A stretch of 64,000 nucleotides of DNA, taken from positions 401,230-465,229 of the forward strand of contig NZ_QUKD01000004.1 in NCBI RefSeq assembly GCF_003480915.1, read 5' to 3'. Each line of letters starts with the position of its first letter. The first letter of the stretch is position 1. Under the pieces are notes generated by a model that searched no databases, had not been told where the DNA came from, and worked only from the letters and a program-made list of their open reading frames with translations. The position numbers were made by a program, and so were the translations under genes. The stretch comes from Parabacteroides sp. TM07-1AC (GTDB taxonomy: Bacteria > Bacteroidota > Bacteroidia > Bacteroidales > Tannerellaceae). Positions 33,999 through 43,053 of this stretch are shown here, piece after piece.

Positions 33999-35555
33999 AT
34001 GAATGAAATACTTTATCCCATCGGGATTCAGAACTTTGAGAGTCTTCGCAAAGACGGGTATCTCTATGTAGATAAGACGGCATTGATCCACCGCCTGGTT
34101 CGTACGGGTACCTACTATTTCCTCAGCCGCCCGCGCCGTTTCGGTAAAAGCCTGCTGGTGTCTACCCTCGAAGCTTATTTCCGGGGGAAGCGCGAGTTGT
34201 TCGACGGTCTGGCGATGGAGGAACTGGAGAAGGAGTGGACCGTCTATCCCGTATTGCACCTCGATCTGAATATCGGGAAGTATAACACACCCGGGGAACT
34301 GGAAGCTGTCCTCAACAAGGCTTTGCTCGACTGGGAGGCAGTTTATGGTGCGGGTGAAGGCGAAACGACCCTTGCCCTCCGTTTCGATGGTATCATCCGG
34401 CGCGCCCATCAGCAGACCGGACAGCGGGTAGCGGTTCTCGTGGATGAGTATGACAAGCCGATGCTGCAAGCGATCGGCGACGAAGAGTTGCAAGACGCCT
34501 ACCGCCTGACGCTGAAAGCCTTCTACGGCGTGCTCAAATCGAGGGACGGCGACATCAAGTTTGCCTTGCTCACCGGCGTTACCAAGTTCAGCAAAGTGAG
34601 TATATTCAGCGACCTGAACAACCTGAAAGACATCTCGATGGATAAAAGGTTCCTTAATCTTTGCGGCATTACCGAATCGGAGCTTCACGCTTATTTCCGG
34701 CCGGGCATCCGTGCGCTTGCCGCGGCGCAAGGAATGGAGTACGACGCGATGTGCGCCCGGCTGAAGACCTATTACGACGGTTATCATTTCGCCCCCAACT
34801 CCGAAGGCATTTACAATCCTTTCAGCCTGCTCAATGCATTGGACAAGGAGGAGATGGGCAGCTATTGGTTCGAGACCGGCACGCCTACCTACCTGGTGGA
34901 ACTGTTGAAGGAACATAACTATAACCTGCCTCACCTGGAAAAAGAACAGGCTACCGCCGAGGTGCTCGACAGCATCTATACCGACGATAGCGATCCGATC
35001 CCGGTGCTTTACCAAAGCGGCTACCTGACGATTCACGGTTACGATTCCCGGTTTGAAACCTATCTGCTGGGTTTTCCCAACCGCGAGGTGGAGGAGGGTT
35101 TTGTCCGTTTCCTCGCTCCTTACTACACCGGCAAGCCGAAGCGGGAGGCAGAGTTCGAGATCAAGAAGTTTGTCCGCGAGGTGGAATCCGGCGACCCCGA
35201 GTCTTTCTTCAGCCGCCTGCGGAGCTTTATGGCCGGTACGCCTTACGAGTTGATCCGCGACCTGGAGCTGCATTATCAGAATGTACTTTTCATCGTTTTC
35301 CGCCTCGTGGGTTTCTACACCCGGGTGGAATATCACACTTCCCGCGGTCGGATAGACCTGGTGCTTCAGACCGACCGCTTCGTCTACGTGATGGAATTTA
35401 AGCTGGACGGCACCGCCGAAGAGGCGCTTCGCCAGATTGCCGAACGCCGTTATGCTGACCCGTTTGCCGCCGATCCCCGGCGTGTGTTCCGCATCGGGGT
35501 GAATTTCAGCAGCGCGGAGCGTAATATCGAGCGTTGGATAATCGAGGAGGGGTGA
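33999..35555 (+). CDS. AAA-ATPase-like / PD-(D/E)XK nuclease superfamily protein
   Basis: 518 residues of the large Bacteroidota family (Pfam AAA-ATPase_like plus a C-terminal PD-(D/E)XK domain). The N-terminal start PIGIQNFESLRKDGYLYVDKT is diagnostic, a Walker A-like segment RPRRFGKSLLVSTLEAYF follows, and VLVDEYDKPML is the Walker B region. The C-terminus has GRIDLVLQTDRFVYVMEFK, the D-x(n)-ExK nuclease core. These genes occur in many copies per genome; the function is unknown, and a selfish or defence role has been suggested. Its stop codon lies in the loop of a terminator-like hairpin. Confidence 0.92.
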   Translation: MNEILYPIGIQNFESLRKDGYLYVDKTALIHRLVRTGTYYFLSRPRRFGKSLLVSTLEAYFRGKRELFDGLAMEELEKEWTVYPVLHLDLNIGKYNTPGELEAVLNKALLDWEAVYGAGEGETTLALRFDGIIRRAHQQTGQRVAVLVDEYDKPMLQAIGDEELQDAYRLTLKAFYGVLKSRDGDIKFALLTGVTKFSKVSIFSDLNNLKDISMDKRFLNLCGITESELHAYFRPGIRALAAAQGMEYDAMCARLKTYYDGYHFAPNSEGIYNPFSLLNALDKEEMGSYWFETGTPTYLVELLKEHNYNLPHLEKEQATAEVLDSIYTDDSDPIPVLYQSGYLTIHGYDSRFETYLLGFPNREVEEGFVRFLAPYYTGKPKREAEFEIKKFVREVESGDPESFFSRLRSFMAGTPYELIRDLELHYQNVLFIVFRLVGFYTRVEYHTSRGRIDLVLQTDRFVYVMEFKLDGTAEEALRQIAERRYADPFAADPRRVFRIGVNFSSAERNIERWIIEEG

Positions 35556-35565
35556 CCCCCTCCTC
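35544..35565. terminator. Hairpin with the stop codon in its loop
   Basis: A perfect 9-bp stem GAGGAGGGG / CCCCTCCTC (35544-35552 with 35557-35565) encloses the loop TGAC, which holds the TGA stop of the upstream gene. A T-run follows 4 nt later, so it probably terminates the plus-strand transcript. Confidence 0.7.
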
Positions 35566-35582
35566 ATGCTTTTTAAGGAAAC

Positions 35583-36371
35583 TTATTCGATTTCGGGCCG
35601 ATCGTCGCCACCACCGCTGCTGCCACCGCCTACGACGAGGGGGATGGAGTAGACCAGGGTGCGCGGCTGTTTCAGCTGCGTTTTGTTGGTGCTGAAGTAG
35701 GTTTCGAGGGTCAATTCGTAGGTGCCGGCTTCCAGGTTGGCGGGGAGGGTGAACATCAGGCGGCTCGGGTCGTTGATACCGAAGAGGGTGATGGAGGTTG
35801 CCACACTGCGGTCGGTGCTTTTCAGCAGGGTGAGCGAACCGATACCCGTACCGTCGGCGTTGATGCAGCGTATCTTCGAGCCGGTCACGTCGATCATGCC
35901 GCCCGGGGTGATGGTGCCGTCGGTCTTGCCCGTGGTGACGTCCTTCACCAGGCCGATGCGTGCGCCGCCCGATTCTTTGACCGTGCCCGAGAACTCCATC
36001 GTCACCTTGTCGAGCTCGCTGCGCATGGCGGCGGTGGGGATGATGTTGACGGTGCATTTGTTTTTGGCAGGGTCTACCGTACCGGTTTTACCCAGGAAGA
36101 GGCCTTCGATGGCGGGGGTGAACATGGCCGTGCCGGTCTTGACGATGTTGTTCTGGCAAACCAACTGGCGGATTTTCTCGTCGATGAGGTTGGCGGTGTT
36201 CACCAGGGTGTCGACGCGGTATTCGGTTCTTTCCTCGACGATGGCGCGTGCCACGTCGGTGATGTCCAGCGACTGGATCGGTTTAAGGATGGCTTTGTAG
36301 TCTTCCAATACGTCTTTGGTCATTAAGTACTCTTCGAGGTCGAATTTCCATACATACTTTTTTGTTGCCAT
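35583..36371 (-). CDS. HU-like DNA-binding protein with DUF4469 (Ig-like) domain
   Basis: 262 residues. The N-terminal ~125 residues look like the HU/IHF-related DNA-binding domain found in Bacteroidota (VWKFDLEEYLMTKDVLEDY, then LVNTANLIDEKIRQLVCQNN). The C-terminal half matches DUF4469, an Ig-like beta-sandwich (GTYELTLETYFSTN), ending in a Gly-rich, acidic tail. No signal peptide is present, so it is intracellular. It is the last gene of a minus-strand run after the adenosine deaminase. Confidence 0.82.
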   Translation of the reverse strand: MATKKYVWKFDLEEYLMTKDVLEDYKAILKPIQSLDITDVARAIVEERTEYRVDTLVNTANLIDEKIRQLVCQNNIVKTGTAMFTPAIEGLFLGKTGTVDPAKNKCTVNIIPTAAMRSELDKVTMEFSGTVKESGGARIGLVKDVTTGKTDGTITPGGMIDVTGSKIRCINADGTGIGSLTLLKSTDRSVATSITLFGINDPSRLMFTLPANLEAGTYELTLETYFSTNKTQLKQPRTLVYSIPLVVGGGSSGGGDDRPEIE

Positions 36372-36420
36372 AAAGCTTTTTGTTTTAGGTTATTAATACT
36401 GTGTTTGCCGGTTAGCAGGG

Positions 36421-36453
36421 GTTGTGTCAAAACTCAGTGCATTTTGACACAAC
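36421..36453. other. Perfect hairpin between adenosine deaminase and DUF4469 genes
   Basis: 12-bp stem GTTGTGTCAAAA / TTTTGACACAAC with a 9-nt loop, 10 bp past the deaminase stop. No T-tract follows on the minus strand, so it may stabilise or attenuate rather than terminate. Confidence 0.7.
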
Positions 36454-36462
36454 CTCCGTTTG

Positions 36463-37992
36463 CTATATGAGGGTGGGCTGGGGGTGATTTTCCCGGATTG
36501 TTGCTTCAAAATCCAGGAACAGTTTCTCCAATTCACTCTTTAACTGCCCCTTGTCCTTGTCATTGAGGAAACCGTATAGGATGCTGTTATTGACAAACTC
36601 CTTGATTTCCGGATACGAGAATCCGTAGCGCAATGTCGCCAACGTATATTGCTCGGTGAGCGAGGTGCGCAGGATACCGGGATCGTCGGTGGAGATAATG
36701 ATGGGGACACCGGCCTTATGATAAAGCAGGATGGGGTGTTCGCTGTCCTTCACACCGAGGATGAATTCGTTGCTGGTAAGGTTGATTTCCACAGGGATTC
36801 CCGTAGGCTTATCCTCTGGTTCTCCCTCAGGCTCTTTCTTCATTGTCTTTAAAATCTCATTGCTGTTCGGCTCGAAAGGCAGGTCTACGCCGTGGCCGAT
36901 GCGGTTTGCTCCGGCAATGTTTACAGCCTGGTCGATATGATAAGTCAGATGTTCGGGGCGTGTCAGGCCGAGCGTCAGTTCGCCGGCATGGAGCGAGGTG
37001 TTGACTTTGACTTCGTCTTTGTTTTCGTTTTGTTTATCGGCAAGCACGGCAAACATTTGCATGTGCAGGTGGTAATAGAGCATCGACTTTTCCCCATTTT
37101 CGGCGGCGACAATATTGCATCCCACCAGCAAGTTCTCTTTCTCATCGGACGAAAGCAGGCATGCCTTATGTACAACGTAGAGCTGGACGAATACTTTCAG
37201 AGGTTCCCCACCACGCGAAGAGTATCCTTGATAGCGGCACAGAAGCTTTCTTTTGCCGTTGTCGGTCGTGGTTTCCCAAGCCTCTTCGTTGATTCTGCTT
37301 TTCTCGTCCAACTGCTTTATAAATTCGAGGTAGTCGGCAGCGGCTTCAGTAGCTTTCGTGTCGATAAGATCATAGATTTCGCCCAGCAGTGCCTTCGCTT
37401 TATCATCATCCCCTTTCTTTACATAATATTTCAGGTCTGTGTCATATTTCTTGTAGTCGGCTTCGTCGAGGAAACAGTATTCCGGGACGTGGGGAGAAGA
37501 TGCCATCACTTCGAGGTATTGCACATTCTCCTTGACGGCGCGTTTTTTCAGTTCGCGCATCAGATGGGCGAGGTCGTCGATATCCGAAGTCAGTGCCGAA
37601 AGGAGGCCGAAGGTACCGAAGAAATATTCGTCCGGGCCGAGGGGATACTTGTAGGGCTGGAAGTTGCGGATGCTCCATTTGTCGATAAGCTCCATGCGAT
37701 GGTTGTGGAGGTCGTCCATATCTTTGGAGAGCCGGACGACCTTTATACCTTCCGGTTTGTCCTTATAAAGTTTGCCTGTTGTCATATCGACGTACATTTC
37801 TTTTTTCGCTGCCATCTCGAAGTAGGTTTCGGCATACGCCGAGCCGGTAAGATGATTGTGAAGGTCGCCGCCTTTGGGCATGGCGGTGAAGAACTGGCGC
37901 AAGGCTGCACGGTCGTTTTTGATGTCCTCGAAGTATTTCGATGTGTCCTGTTCCTCAACCGTGGGTTCGTTTTTGTCTTCTCTTGTTTTCAT
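36463..37992 (-). CDS. Adenosine deaminase-family protein
   Basis: 509 residues, longer than bacterial Add (~330) and closer in length to ADGF-type deaminases, but without a signal peptide. Metal and catalytic motifs are intact: GDLHNHLTGS (H45, H47), SLHAGE, RIGHGVD and STDDPGI. It would convert adenosine or a related nucleoside to the inosine form using zinc. The extra length comes from an insertion around residues 150-280. It follows the fimbrillin cluster by 165 bp on the same strand, which may be coincidental. Confidence 0.9.
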   Translation of the reverse strand: MKTREDKNEPTVEEQDTSKYFEDIKNDRAALRQFFTAMPKGGDLHNHLTGSAYAETYFEMAAKKEMYVDMTTGKLYKDKPEGIKVVRLSKDMDDLHNHRMELIDKWSIRNFQPYKYPLGPDEYFFGTFGLLSALTSDIDDLAHLMRELKKRAVKENVQYLEVMASSPHVPEYCFLDEADYKKYDTDLKYYVKKGDDDKAKALLGEIYDLIDTKATEAAADYLEFIKQLDEKSRINEEAWETTTDNGKRKLLCRYQGYSSRGGEPLKVFVQLYVVHKACLLSSDEKENLLVGCNIVAAENGEKSMLYYHLHMQMFAVLADKQNENKDEVKVNTSLHAGELTLGLTRPEHLTYHIDQAVNIAGANRIGHGVDLPFEPNSNEILKTMKKEPEGEPEDKPTGIPVEINLTSNEFILGVKDSEHPILLYHKAGVPIIISTDDPGILRTSLTEQYTLATLRYGFSYPEIKEFVNNSILYGFLNDKDKGQLKSELEKLFLDFEATIRENHPQPTLI

Positions 37993-38156
37993 ACTTGTTT
38001 CTTTTTAGAAAGTTTATAATCTTGTTCAATACATACCCGCCCGTTTGCGTTGCCCTCCTTTCTTTGACGGGGCGGGGGTGAATTATCCGGTTTATTGCTG
38101 TCGTTTCAGCCGGGGGCTGAACCTAAATGGCTGACTTCGTTTCCGGCTGCCCGGCC

Positions 38157-39869
38157 TCAGAAGGCCAATACGGCGCGGACATTGCACTCCTTGGTTTGGA
38201 CTTCTATTCCATAATGAGGTTCTGAGTCGGAGATAAACCACGAGTACGATTCCTGAAAGTTGTAACCACTCCAATACTTTCCTTTAAGTTTGGTTCCACC
38301 GGCTTTTTCAATCTGCTGATTCATTTCATTTAATATAATCGATTTCCCAGTGATATTATCAGGTATGCCGAACCATATCGTTGCCAGCTCAAACTTGCCC
38401 GGGAAAAACCACCCGCTGCACCCCTCCGGCGTGGGATGACTGCCGGCATAGGTCTTCACCGCGTCGTAGGCCGGAAAATCAGCATCTTTATTGTGAGCGG
38501 TGTACAGCCCGAAAAGGGCGTTGTAGGCATAACCGTAGGAGGGGTTTGAAGCGAAAACCATCTCCCAAAGGGATTTCTCGTTGTCCGTGAATCCGTCGAA
38601 AGCATAAGCCCACTCCCAAAGGGTTTTTTCGTCCTCCGGCTTCGTAGCCCATGCGACGGGGGAATCAGAGACATCCTGAAGTGCCACCACCATGCCGTGG
38701 ATGCACGTGGGATGCTCGTCCATCAGGAGGTGGTCGCCTTGCCGATTTTTGGTCTGCGTCCAGTGTGTCCCTTCCTTCTCGCCCACCCAGAAGATGACGC
38801 CGATGCAGTCCTTTTTCACGTTGTCGGGCAGTTTTCCGTTGCTGAAAGCCTCCTGCGGCAGGACGGTGCCGTCCTTCATGTAGAAGTCGCCTTTCGCGAG
38901 CGGACGTTCTGTGGTGGTCTCCGTGCCCTTGTCGACGGTGTAGATTTGGTATGTGCCACCTGATGCGTCATTTTCCGTTATATTCGGTGTGAACTTGTGC
39001 TTCTTAAAGTCGGAATCATAGTAAGAAGAAGCAGTGCCGGCGTCCCAATTTTCATTGATACGTATTATGTGGCGTGCCGTGTAATGATTTTCCTGCCACC
39101 ACTTGTTCACATGGCCGCCTGTATAAAGGTTGTAGCTTTTCGACATATTCTTGCCGTCGATGGTTTCGGTATAGGTGCAGATGGTGTGCGGCAGGCGAAT
39201 GACTAACAGCACCATCTGATGCTCCATCGTGAAGGTGAGGGTAGAGCCGGAGGGGGAAGCCGGGCTGCCGTCCGGAAGGGGAGCGACTACGCCACGCGCC
39301 ACCATCAGGTCGTTGGCGGTGTACTTGGCGTAGGTGCTCTGGTCATCTTTGACATCCCACTTGTTGATAAGATTCCAGAAGAAATATTTCACGTCGTCTT
39401 CTTTGATAGTTACTGTATATTTGGACGACATGTCTTTCTGGTAGGGATAATAGGCAAAGTAAAGGTATTCGTCGTCGTGGGGGATGGACGGGAGTGCCTG
39501 GTTTGTTTCAGCTTTCCATGTTTGGCCATCATAGGTGAATTTCCCGTTTTCGAGAATTGCCTCTCGCGCCTCCTTCGTCTTCTTCACCACATAGATGCCT
39601 ATCGCGTCGCCTTTGGTAAACTCGGTGGCAAAGCCTCTTTCCACGGCGCGGGTCACGGGTGCGCCGTTGTTCGTCGCGGCATTGGCGGCGGAGGCTTCCG
39701 GGGCGGCGGCATAGGCTCCGTCGGTAACGGTGATGGTGAGCACGGCGGCAGGGTCGGTGCCGTTGCCGGGGGCAGCGTTATCGAATGCGTCGTCGGGGGT
39801 GCAGGCTGCTGCCAGCATCAGGAGCGTCAGCAGTACCGCTGTTCGGTATAATTGTTCTGTTCGTTTCAT
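38157..39869 (-). CDS. Fimbrillin-family lipoprotein
   Basis: 570 residues. The lipoprotein signal ends in MLAAAC (Cys ~23). An N-terminal fimbrillin-type domain follows, with VTRAVERGFATEFTKGDAIGIYVV, the pattern seen in Mfa/FimA-like pilins (quoted in part). The C-terminal third (from about residue 430) contains WFFPGKFELATIW and ends in NVRAVLAF, resembling Fib_succ_major/DUF1566-type tip domains. It is probably surface exposed. It is the last of four clustered fimbrial genes, 11 bp downstream of the previous one. Confidence 0.88.
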   Translation of the reverse strand: MKRTEQLYRTAVLLTLLMLAAACTPDDAFDNAAPGNGTDPAAVLTITVTDGAYAAAPEASAANAATNNGAPVTRAVERGFATEFTKGDAIGIYVVKKTKEAREAILENGKFTYDGQTWKAETNQALPSIPHDDEYLYFAYYPYQKDMSSKYTVTIKEDDVKYFFWNLINKWDVKDDQSTYAKYTANDLMVARGVVAPLPDGSPASPSGSTLTFTMEHQMVLLVIRLPHTICTYTETIDGKNMSKSYNLYTGGHVNKWWQENHYTARHIIRINENWDAGTASSYYDSDFKKHKFTPNITENDASGGTYQIYTVDKGTETTTERPLAKGDFYMKDGTVLPQEAFSNGKLPDNVKKDCIGVIFWVGEKEGTHWTQTKNRQGDHLLMDEHPTCIHGMVVALQDVSDSPVAWATKPEDEKTLWEWAYAFDGFTDNEKSLWEMVFASNPSYGYAYNALFGLYTAHNKDADFPAYDAVKTYAGSHPTPEGCSGWFFPGKFELATIWFGIPDNITGKSIILNEMNQQIEKAGGTKLKGKYWSGYNFQESYSWFISDSEPHYGIEVQTKECNVRAVLAF

Positions 39870-39880
39870 GGGGAATGGAT

Positions 39881-40846
39881 TTATGGGTTATTACTTGGGG
39901 TGCTATTGGCATCCTCGCTCTCGATGTTATCGTCCTTGCCGCCCTGCTCCCATGTCCCGCCGGTGGGGGGCGCGAGGGTGAGACCGTCGTCGTTTACCGT
40001 CACGTTGTAGGTGTAGTGGCAGTTATCTTGAAACGTGAGATCACCTTGCTGCAGTATCTTCCGATACGAATAGTCCTTGTTGCCGTCGATGGTTATCCGG
40101 ATGAGTTCGATGGGGGTGGACTGTATGACGTCGTATTGAAACTTTATTACCCCCACGACCGCATCGAACGTTCGGATATAGCCGGCGGTGGCCGGGGTGC
40201 GTTCGTGGGGGAAAACCGGGCCTGATACGTTTCCGTCATCTATAGAAATAGTCCCGTCCGAATTCGGCATATAATTATTCATATTGAATGCGGGAAGCAT
40301 CACTGTCGCTTGACGCAGGGCTGCCTCGCTTATGCCTGTTCCCGCACGGAGATTCACCGTGATGCGGACGTTATAGTAATGTTCGAATAGAAGGCTCGTC
40401 TGCGTACGTGTTATCGTGATTTCCTCGGCACCAAGAAAGTTTGCGGCGTCAAAATTCTCGTCGGATCTCTGGTCGGCGGATAGGTCGGTTAATTTGTCCG
40501 TCTTCACGTTGGGATACCAGGCGGTGAGGGTTTTTTGCTCGTTGGCGGTGCCCTGCCAGCGGATGGCGTCGGCATCGGTGGCGGGGACGAACTGTCCGCT
40601 GCGGTAGACGTAAGTCTTTGCCTTCGTGTCGCCCTTAGAGAGGACGCCTATCGTGTTGCCTTCCTCGAACGTTCCGTCCACGGTGGCGCGGGTCTGTGTG
40701 TCGCCTGTCATCGGGGCGACCGTAGCGCTGAAGGTCACGATGTCGCCGTCTGCTGCTGCGCCGCCTTCGGTCAGCCCGTCGCTGCATCCTCCTGCCGGTA
40801 TCAGCAGTGCCGGCGCAGCTATCATATATATAATGTATGCTTTCAT
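39881..40846 (-). CDS. Fimbrillin-family lipoprotein
   Basis: 321 residues with lipobox IPAGGC (Cys ~21) followed by SDGLTEGG. The two-domain fimbrillin pattern is present: TRATVDGTFEEGNTIGV near the N-terminus, then LTAWYP and a C-terminal YTYNVTVNDDGLTLAPPTGG and WEQGG strand. It probably forms a pilus or surface-fibre subunit, exported and processed at a lipidated N-terminus. It lies 76 bp after the preceding fimbrillin gene. Confidence 0.9.
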   Translation of the reverse strand: MKAYIIYMIAAPALLIPAGGCSDGLTEGGAAADGDIVTFSATVAPMTGDTQTRATVDGTFEEGNTIGVLSKGDTKAKTYVYRSGQFVPATDADAIRWQGTANEQKTLTAWYPNVKTDKLTDLSADQRSDENFDAANFLGAEEITITRTQTSLLFEHYYNVRITVNLRAGTGISEAALRQATVMLPAFNMNNYMPNSDGTISIDDGNVSGPVFPHERTPATAGYIRTFDAVVGVIKFQYDVIQSTPIELIRITIDGNKDYSYRKILQQGDLTFQDNCHYTYNVTVNDDGLTLAPPTGGTWEQGGKDDNIESEDANSTPSNNP

Positions 40847-40922
40847 AACTTATCTCTTATTTAATTTATCCTCTCTTTATTCTCTCTTCTCTCTTCTCTC
40901 TCATCTGTCATCTGTCAACTGC

Positions 40923-41843
40923 TCAGTTCCACACCGGGACATCTTCTCCATTCTCGCCGTTCCCTTTCTCCCACGGTTTTATCGTGGCCGGGCTGATGGT
41001 GAGCGCGGATTTGTTCACCTTTATATTATAGGTATAGGAATAACCGGCTGCAAATTCGCGTTTGCGGCTGTTTTCCGGGTTCTCCGGGTAGTCGATCGTC
41101 GCGGAATAAACCGCGTCGCCCAGGGTGACTTCGATCTTTGCGCTATTCTGCTGTTGCGGGAAAACAATCAGCGAGGAGGACATTCCGCTTGCATTGGAGG
41201 GAACCTTCCGGGTCAGCTTCTTCGCTTTTGTCCCTTCCGTTTTCCCCGTTGCGGTATCGAATGTTCCCTCCAATGCGAGTGCGTCGATGGCGTATTGAAG
41301 GTCACCGAGCGTCGGAATGCCTTTGCCCGGCAGGAAATTCAATACGATGAGGCTCATGCAATGACGGAACCGGAACTGCACGTCGGGTTTCGCCGCGCTG
41401 CCGGTGGCCCGGGCGAAGAGGAAGTCGTATTTCGCCTGCCCCGCGGCTGTCTGGTCATCGGCGTTTGCGGTGACCTTGCCTGCCGGGGTGCCTTTACTGC
41501 CTGCATAGGGATAGTAGGCGGTGAAATCGACGGGGTCGGTGTTTTGGAAGTAGATGCCGCCCGTTGCTCCGCCGTCCGGGGTGAATATGCCGTCGGCTGC
41601 CATGGTGGTGAATTTCACATTCCTGTACTCCGTCGTTCCCGACTTTCCGGTTATGCCGATGGCGTCGCCATGCGCCCATACCGTACCTGCTGCACGGGTA
41701 GCCATCGCGTCGATGACGGAGGTGATCCGTGCCTCCACGAAGGGATGGTCTGCCGGGCTTGTATTCTCTTTCTCACATCCTCCGAAGAGGGTGGCTGCTG
41801 TTGCCACGAGGGCAACGAATCGGATTTGATTGATTGTTTTCAT
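40923..41843 (-). CDS. Fimbrillin-family lipoprotein
   Basis: 306 residues with lipobox LFGGC (Cys ~23). It shares the fimbrillin plan with the next two genes: ATRAAGTVWAHGDAIGITG, DFTAYYPYAG, RFRHCMSLIVLNF and the C-terminal YSYTYNIKVNKSALTISPATI (quoted in part) followed by KPWEKG. It lies 38 bp downstream of the Mfa2-like gene and is likely in one operon with it. Confidence 0.9.
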   Translation of the reverse strand: MKTINQIRFVALVATAATLFGGCEKENTSPADHPFVEARITSVIDAMATRAAGTVWAHGDAIGITGKSGTTEYRNVKFTTMAADGIFTPDGGATGGIYFQNTDPVDFTAYYPYAGSKGTPAGKVTANADDQTAAGQAKYDFLFARATGSAAKPDVQFRFRHCMSLIVLNFLPGKGIPTLGDLQYAIDALALEGTFDTATGKTEGTKAKKLTRKVPSNASGMSSSLIVFPQQQNSAKIEVTLGDAVYSATIDYPENPENSRKREFAAGYSYTYNIKVNKSALTISPATIKPWEKGNGENGEDVPVWN

Positions 41844-41881
41844 GCTTCTACTTGTATTTATTTTTATATGCTGTTATTCGG

Positions 41882-42961
41882 TTACATATTCGCATCCACG
41901 TCGTCGCCCTTGCCGTTGCCCGAGGTCCAGTCGATGATCGTTCCGTTCGGCCCGGCCCCCACGGGGGCGAAGAGGCTGCCCGTGACGTCGAGCGGGGTGA
42001 GCTTGTCTGCGTTGAAGTCGCGGAGGAGATCGGTTACGTCGGCGATGGTCGTGATATGGTGGCCGTCGGAGAAGGTGAGCGTCGTTACGATGCGGTGTGT
42101 TGCTTCCGCGACGATACCTGCGGTCCATACATCGGCAGTGAGCCGGTCGGCGGTACGGGCGAACGGTATCCGTACGGCGATGGAATCGCCTGTCACTTCA
42201 CCTGTCCGCAGGTCTATTGCCGCCGCTACGCCTTCCAGGCGGGATTCGACGGAGGCGATGCGTTCCGGGTCGCCCTCCGTGACGGTGAGGGTGAAGTGTA
42301 TCCGGCGCATCCGTTGGTGCATGGGCAGCGTGATCCGTACGGTGTCGTCGGCAATCGCGTCGGCGGTTGCCGTACCGGAAAAGAAGACGCCTGCATCGGG
42401 GATGAGCAGGGTGGGCGGTGTATCGTCTGCCGCAGCATTTGCCGCAGCGTCCGGCATTGTGTTTATCGTGGCGATACCGTCGTTCACGCTGACGCCTGCC
42501 GGGAGGTTATAGGCGAGCACTTCCACGGTGCCCGGCTCGAAAAGTCCGGGTACGACGAATGCCGCACTGTTTGCCGTGGCGGTGTTGCCGGCTGCTTCTA
42601 CACGGTACCGGGCAGGGATTGCCACGTCTTCGCCGCGCTGCGACCATTCCGTGGTGCCTGCTACGGCACCTTTGTCGGGGTGCGAGGTCTTGTGGCCCTC
42701 TTTCTTGTCGCAACCGGCGGGAAGGAGCAGGATTAAAAGCAGGATTGCCAGGACGGCAGGGGAGACGCTTGCCTTCGGGGTACGGGGACGGAAGGGGGTT
42801 GAACGGGCGTCTTGGGTACGGGGTGAAAAGGCTGCGGCGGGCAGGTGACGGATCAGCGCTGCGTTGCCGTACGGTAAACGGGCGGAACTGATATCAGTTC
42901 CGTATCCGGGCGATAGTAGCATCGCCCGGATACTTTTCCTTAGATGAATTGTTGTAGGCAT
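41882..42961 (-). CDS. FimB/Mfa2-like (DUF5119-like) fimbrial accessory lipoprotein
   Basis: 359 residues. The only lipobox (LLLPAGC) is near residue 84, far from the ATG at 42961. The first ~70 residues (LRKSIRAMLLSPGYG and an Arg/Pro-rich stretch) are unlike a signal peptide and are encoded by palindrome-rich DNA, so translation may really begin further in. The mature part contains beta-rich repeats such as RMRRIHFTLTVTEGDPERIA and VTTLTFSDGHHITTIADVTDLL, as in DUF5119/Mfa2-like anchors that sit at the pilus base. It is the first gene of the fimbrial cluster. Confidence 0.7.
   Translation of the reverse strand: MPTTIHLRKSIRAMLLSPGYGTDISSARLPYGNAALIRHLPAAAFSPRTQDARSTPFRPRTPKASVSPAVLAILLLILLLPAGCDKKEGHKTSHPDKGAVAGTTEWSQRGEDVAIPARYRVEAAGNTATANSAAFVVPGLFEPGTVEVLAYNLPAGVSVNDGIATINTMPDAAANAAADDTPPTLLIPDAGVFFSGTATADAIADDTVRITLPMHQRMRRIHFTLTVTEGDPERIASVESRLEGVAAAIDLRTGEVTGDSIAVRIPFARTADRLTADVWTAGIVAEATHRIVTTLTFSDGHHITTIADVTDLLRDFNADKLTPLDVTGSLFAPVGAGPNGTIIDWTSGNGKGDDVDANM
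42883..42933. repeat. Two adjacent perfect palindromes inside the 5' end of the Mfa2-like gene
   Basis: CGGAACTGATATCAGTTCCG (42883-42902) is a perfect 20-bp palindrome. It abuts GTATCCGGGCGAT-agtagc-ATCGCCCGGATAC (42902-42933), a perfect 13-bp stem with a 6-nt loop. In the minus-strand mRNA both fall within the first ~80 nt after the annotated ATG. Confidence 0.85.
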
Positions 42962-42963
42962 AA

Positions 42964-43053
42964 ACAGATTCCTTTCTTTATTATTAATAATAGTGTTGTT
43001 ATGGTGATGACTGATTTTTGCCTAAATGTAGTCGGACGCAACAAGGAATCTGT
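42964..43053. promoter_or_regulatory. Fimbrial operon leader with 10-bp inverted repeats around a candidate promoter
   Basis: ACAGATTCCT (42964-42973) and its exact complement AGGAATCTGT (43044-43053) flank 70 bp. Within it, on the minus strand, lies TACATTTAG (complement of 43022-43030), a near-match to TAnnTTTG. The arrangement resembles an invertible promoter, but the arms are short. This is the main feature in the 335-bp gap 42962-43297, together with the terminator at 43235-43276. Confidence 0.4.

Noticed and set aside
40626..42736. Long plus-strand open frames across the fimbrial cluster.
   Set aside because: They are antisense to four lipoprotein genes with clear lipoboxes; the GC-rich codon usage keeps the opposite frames open.
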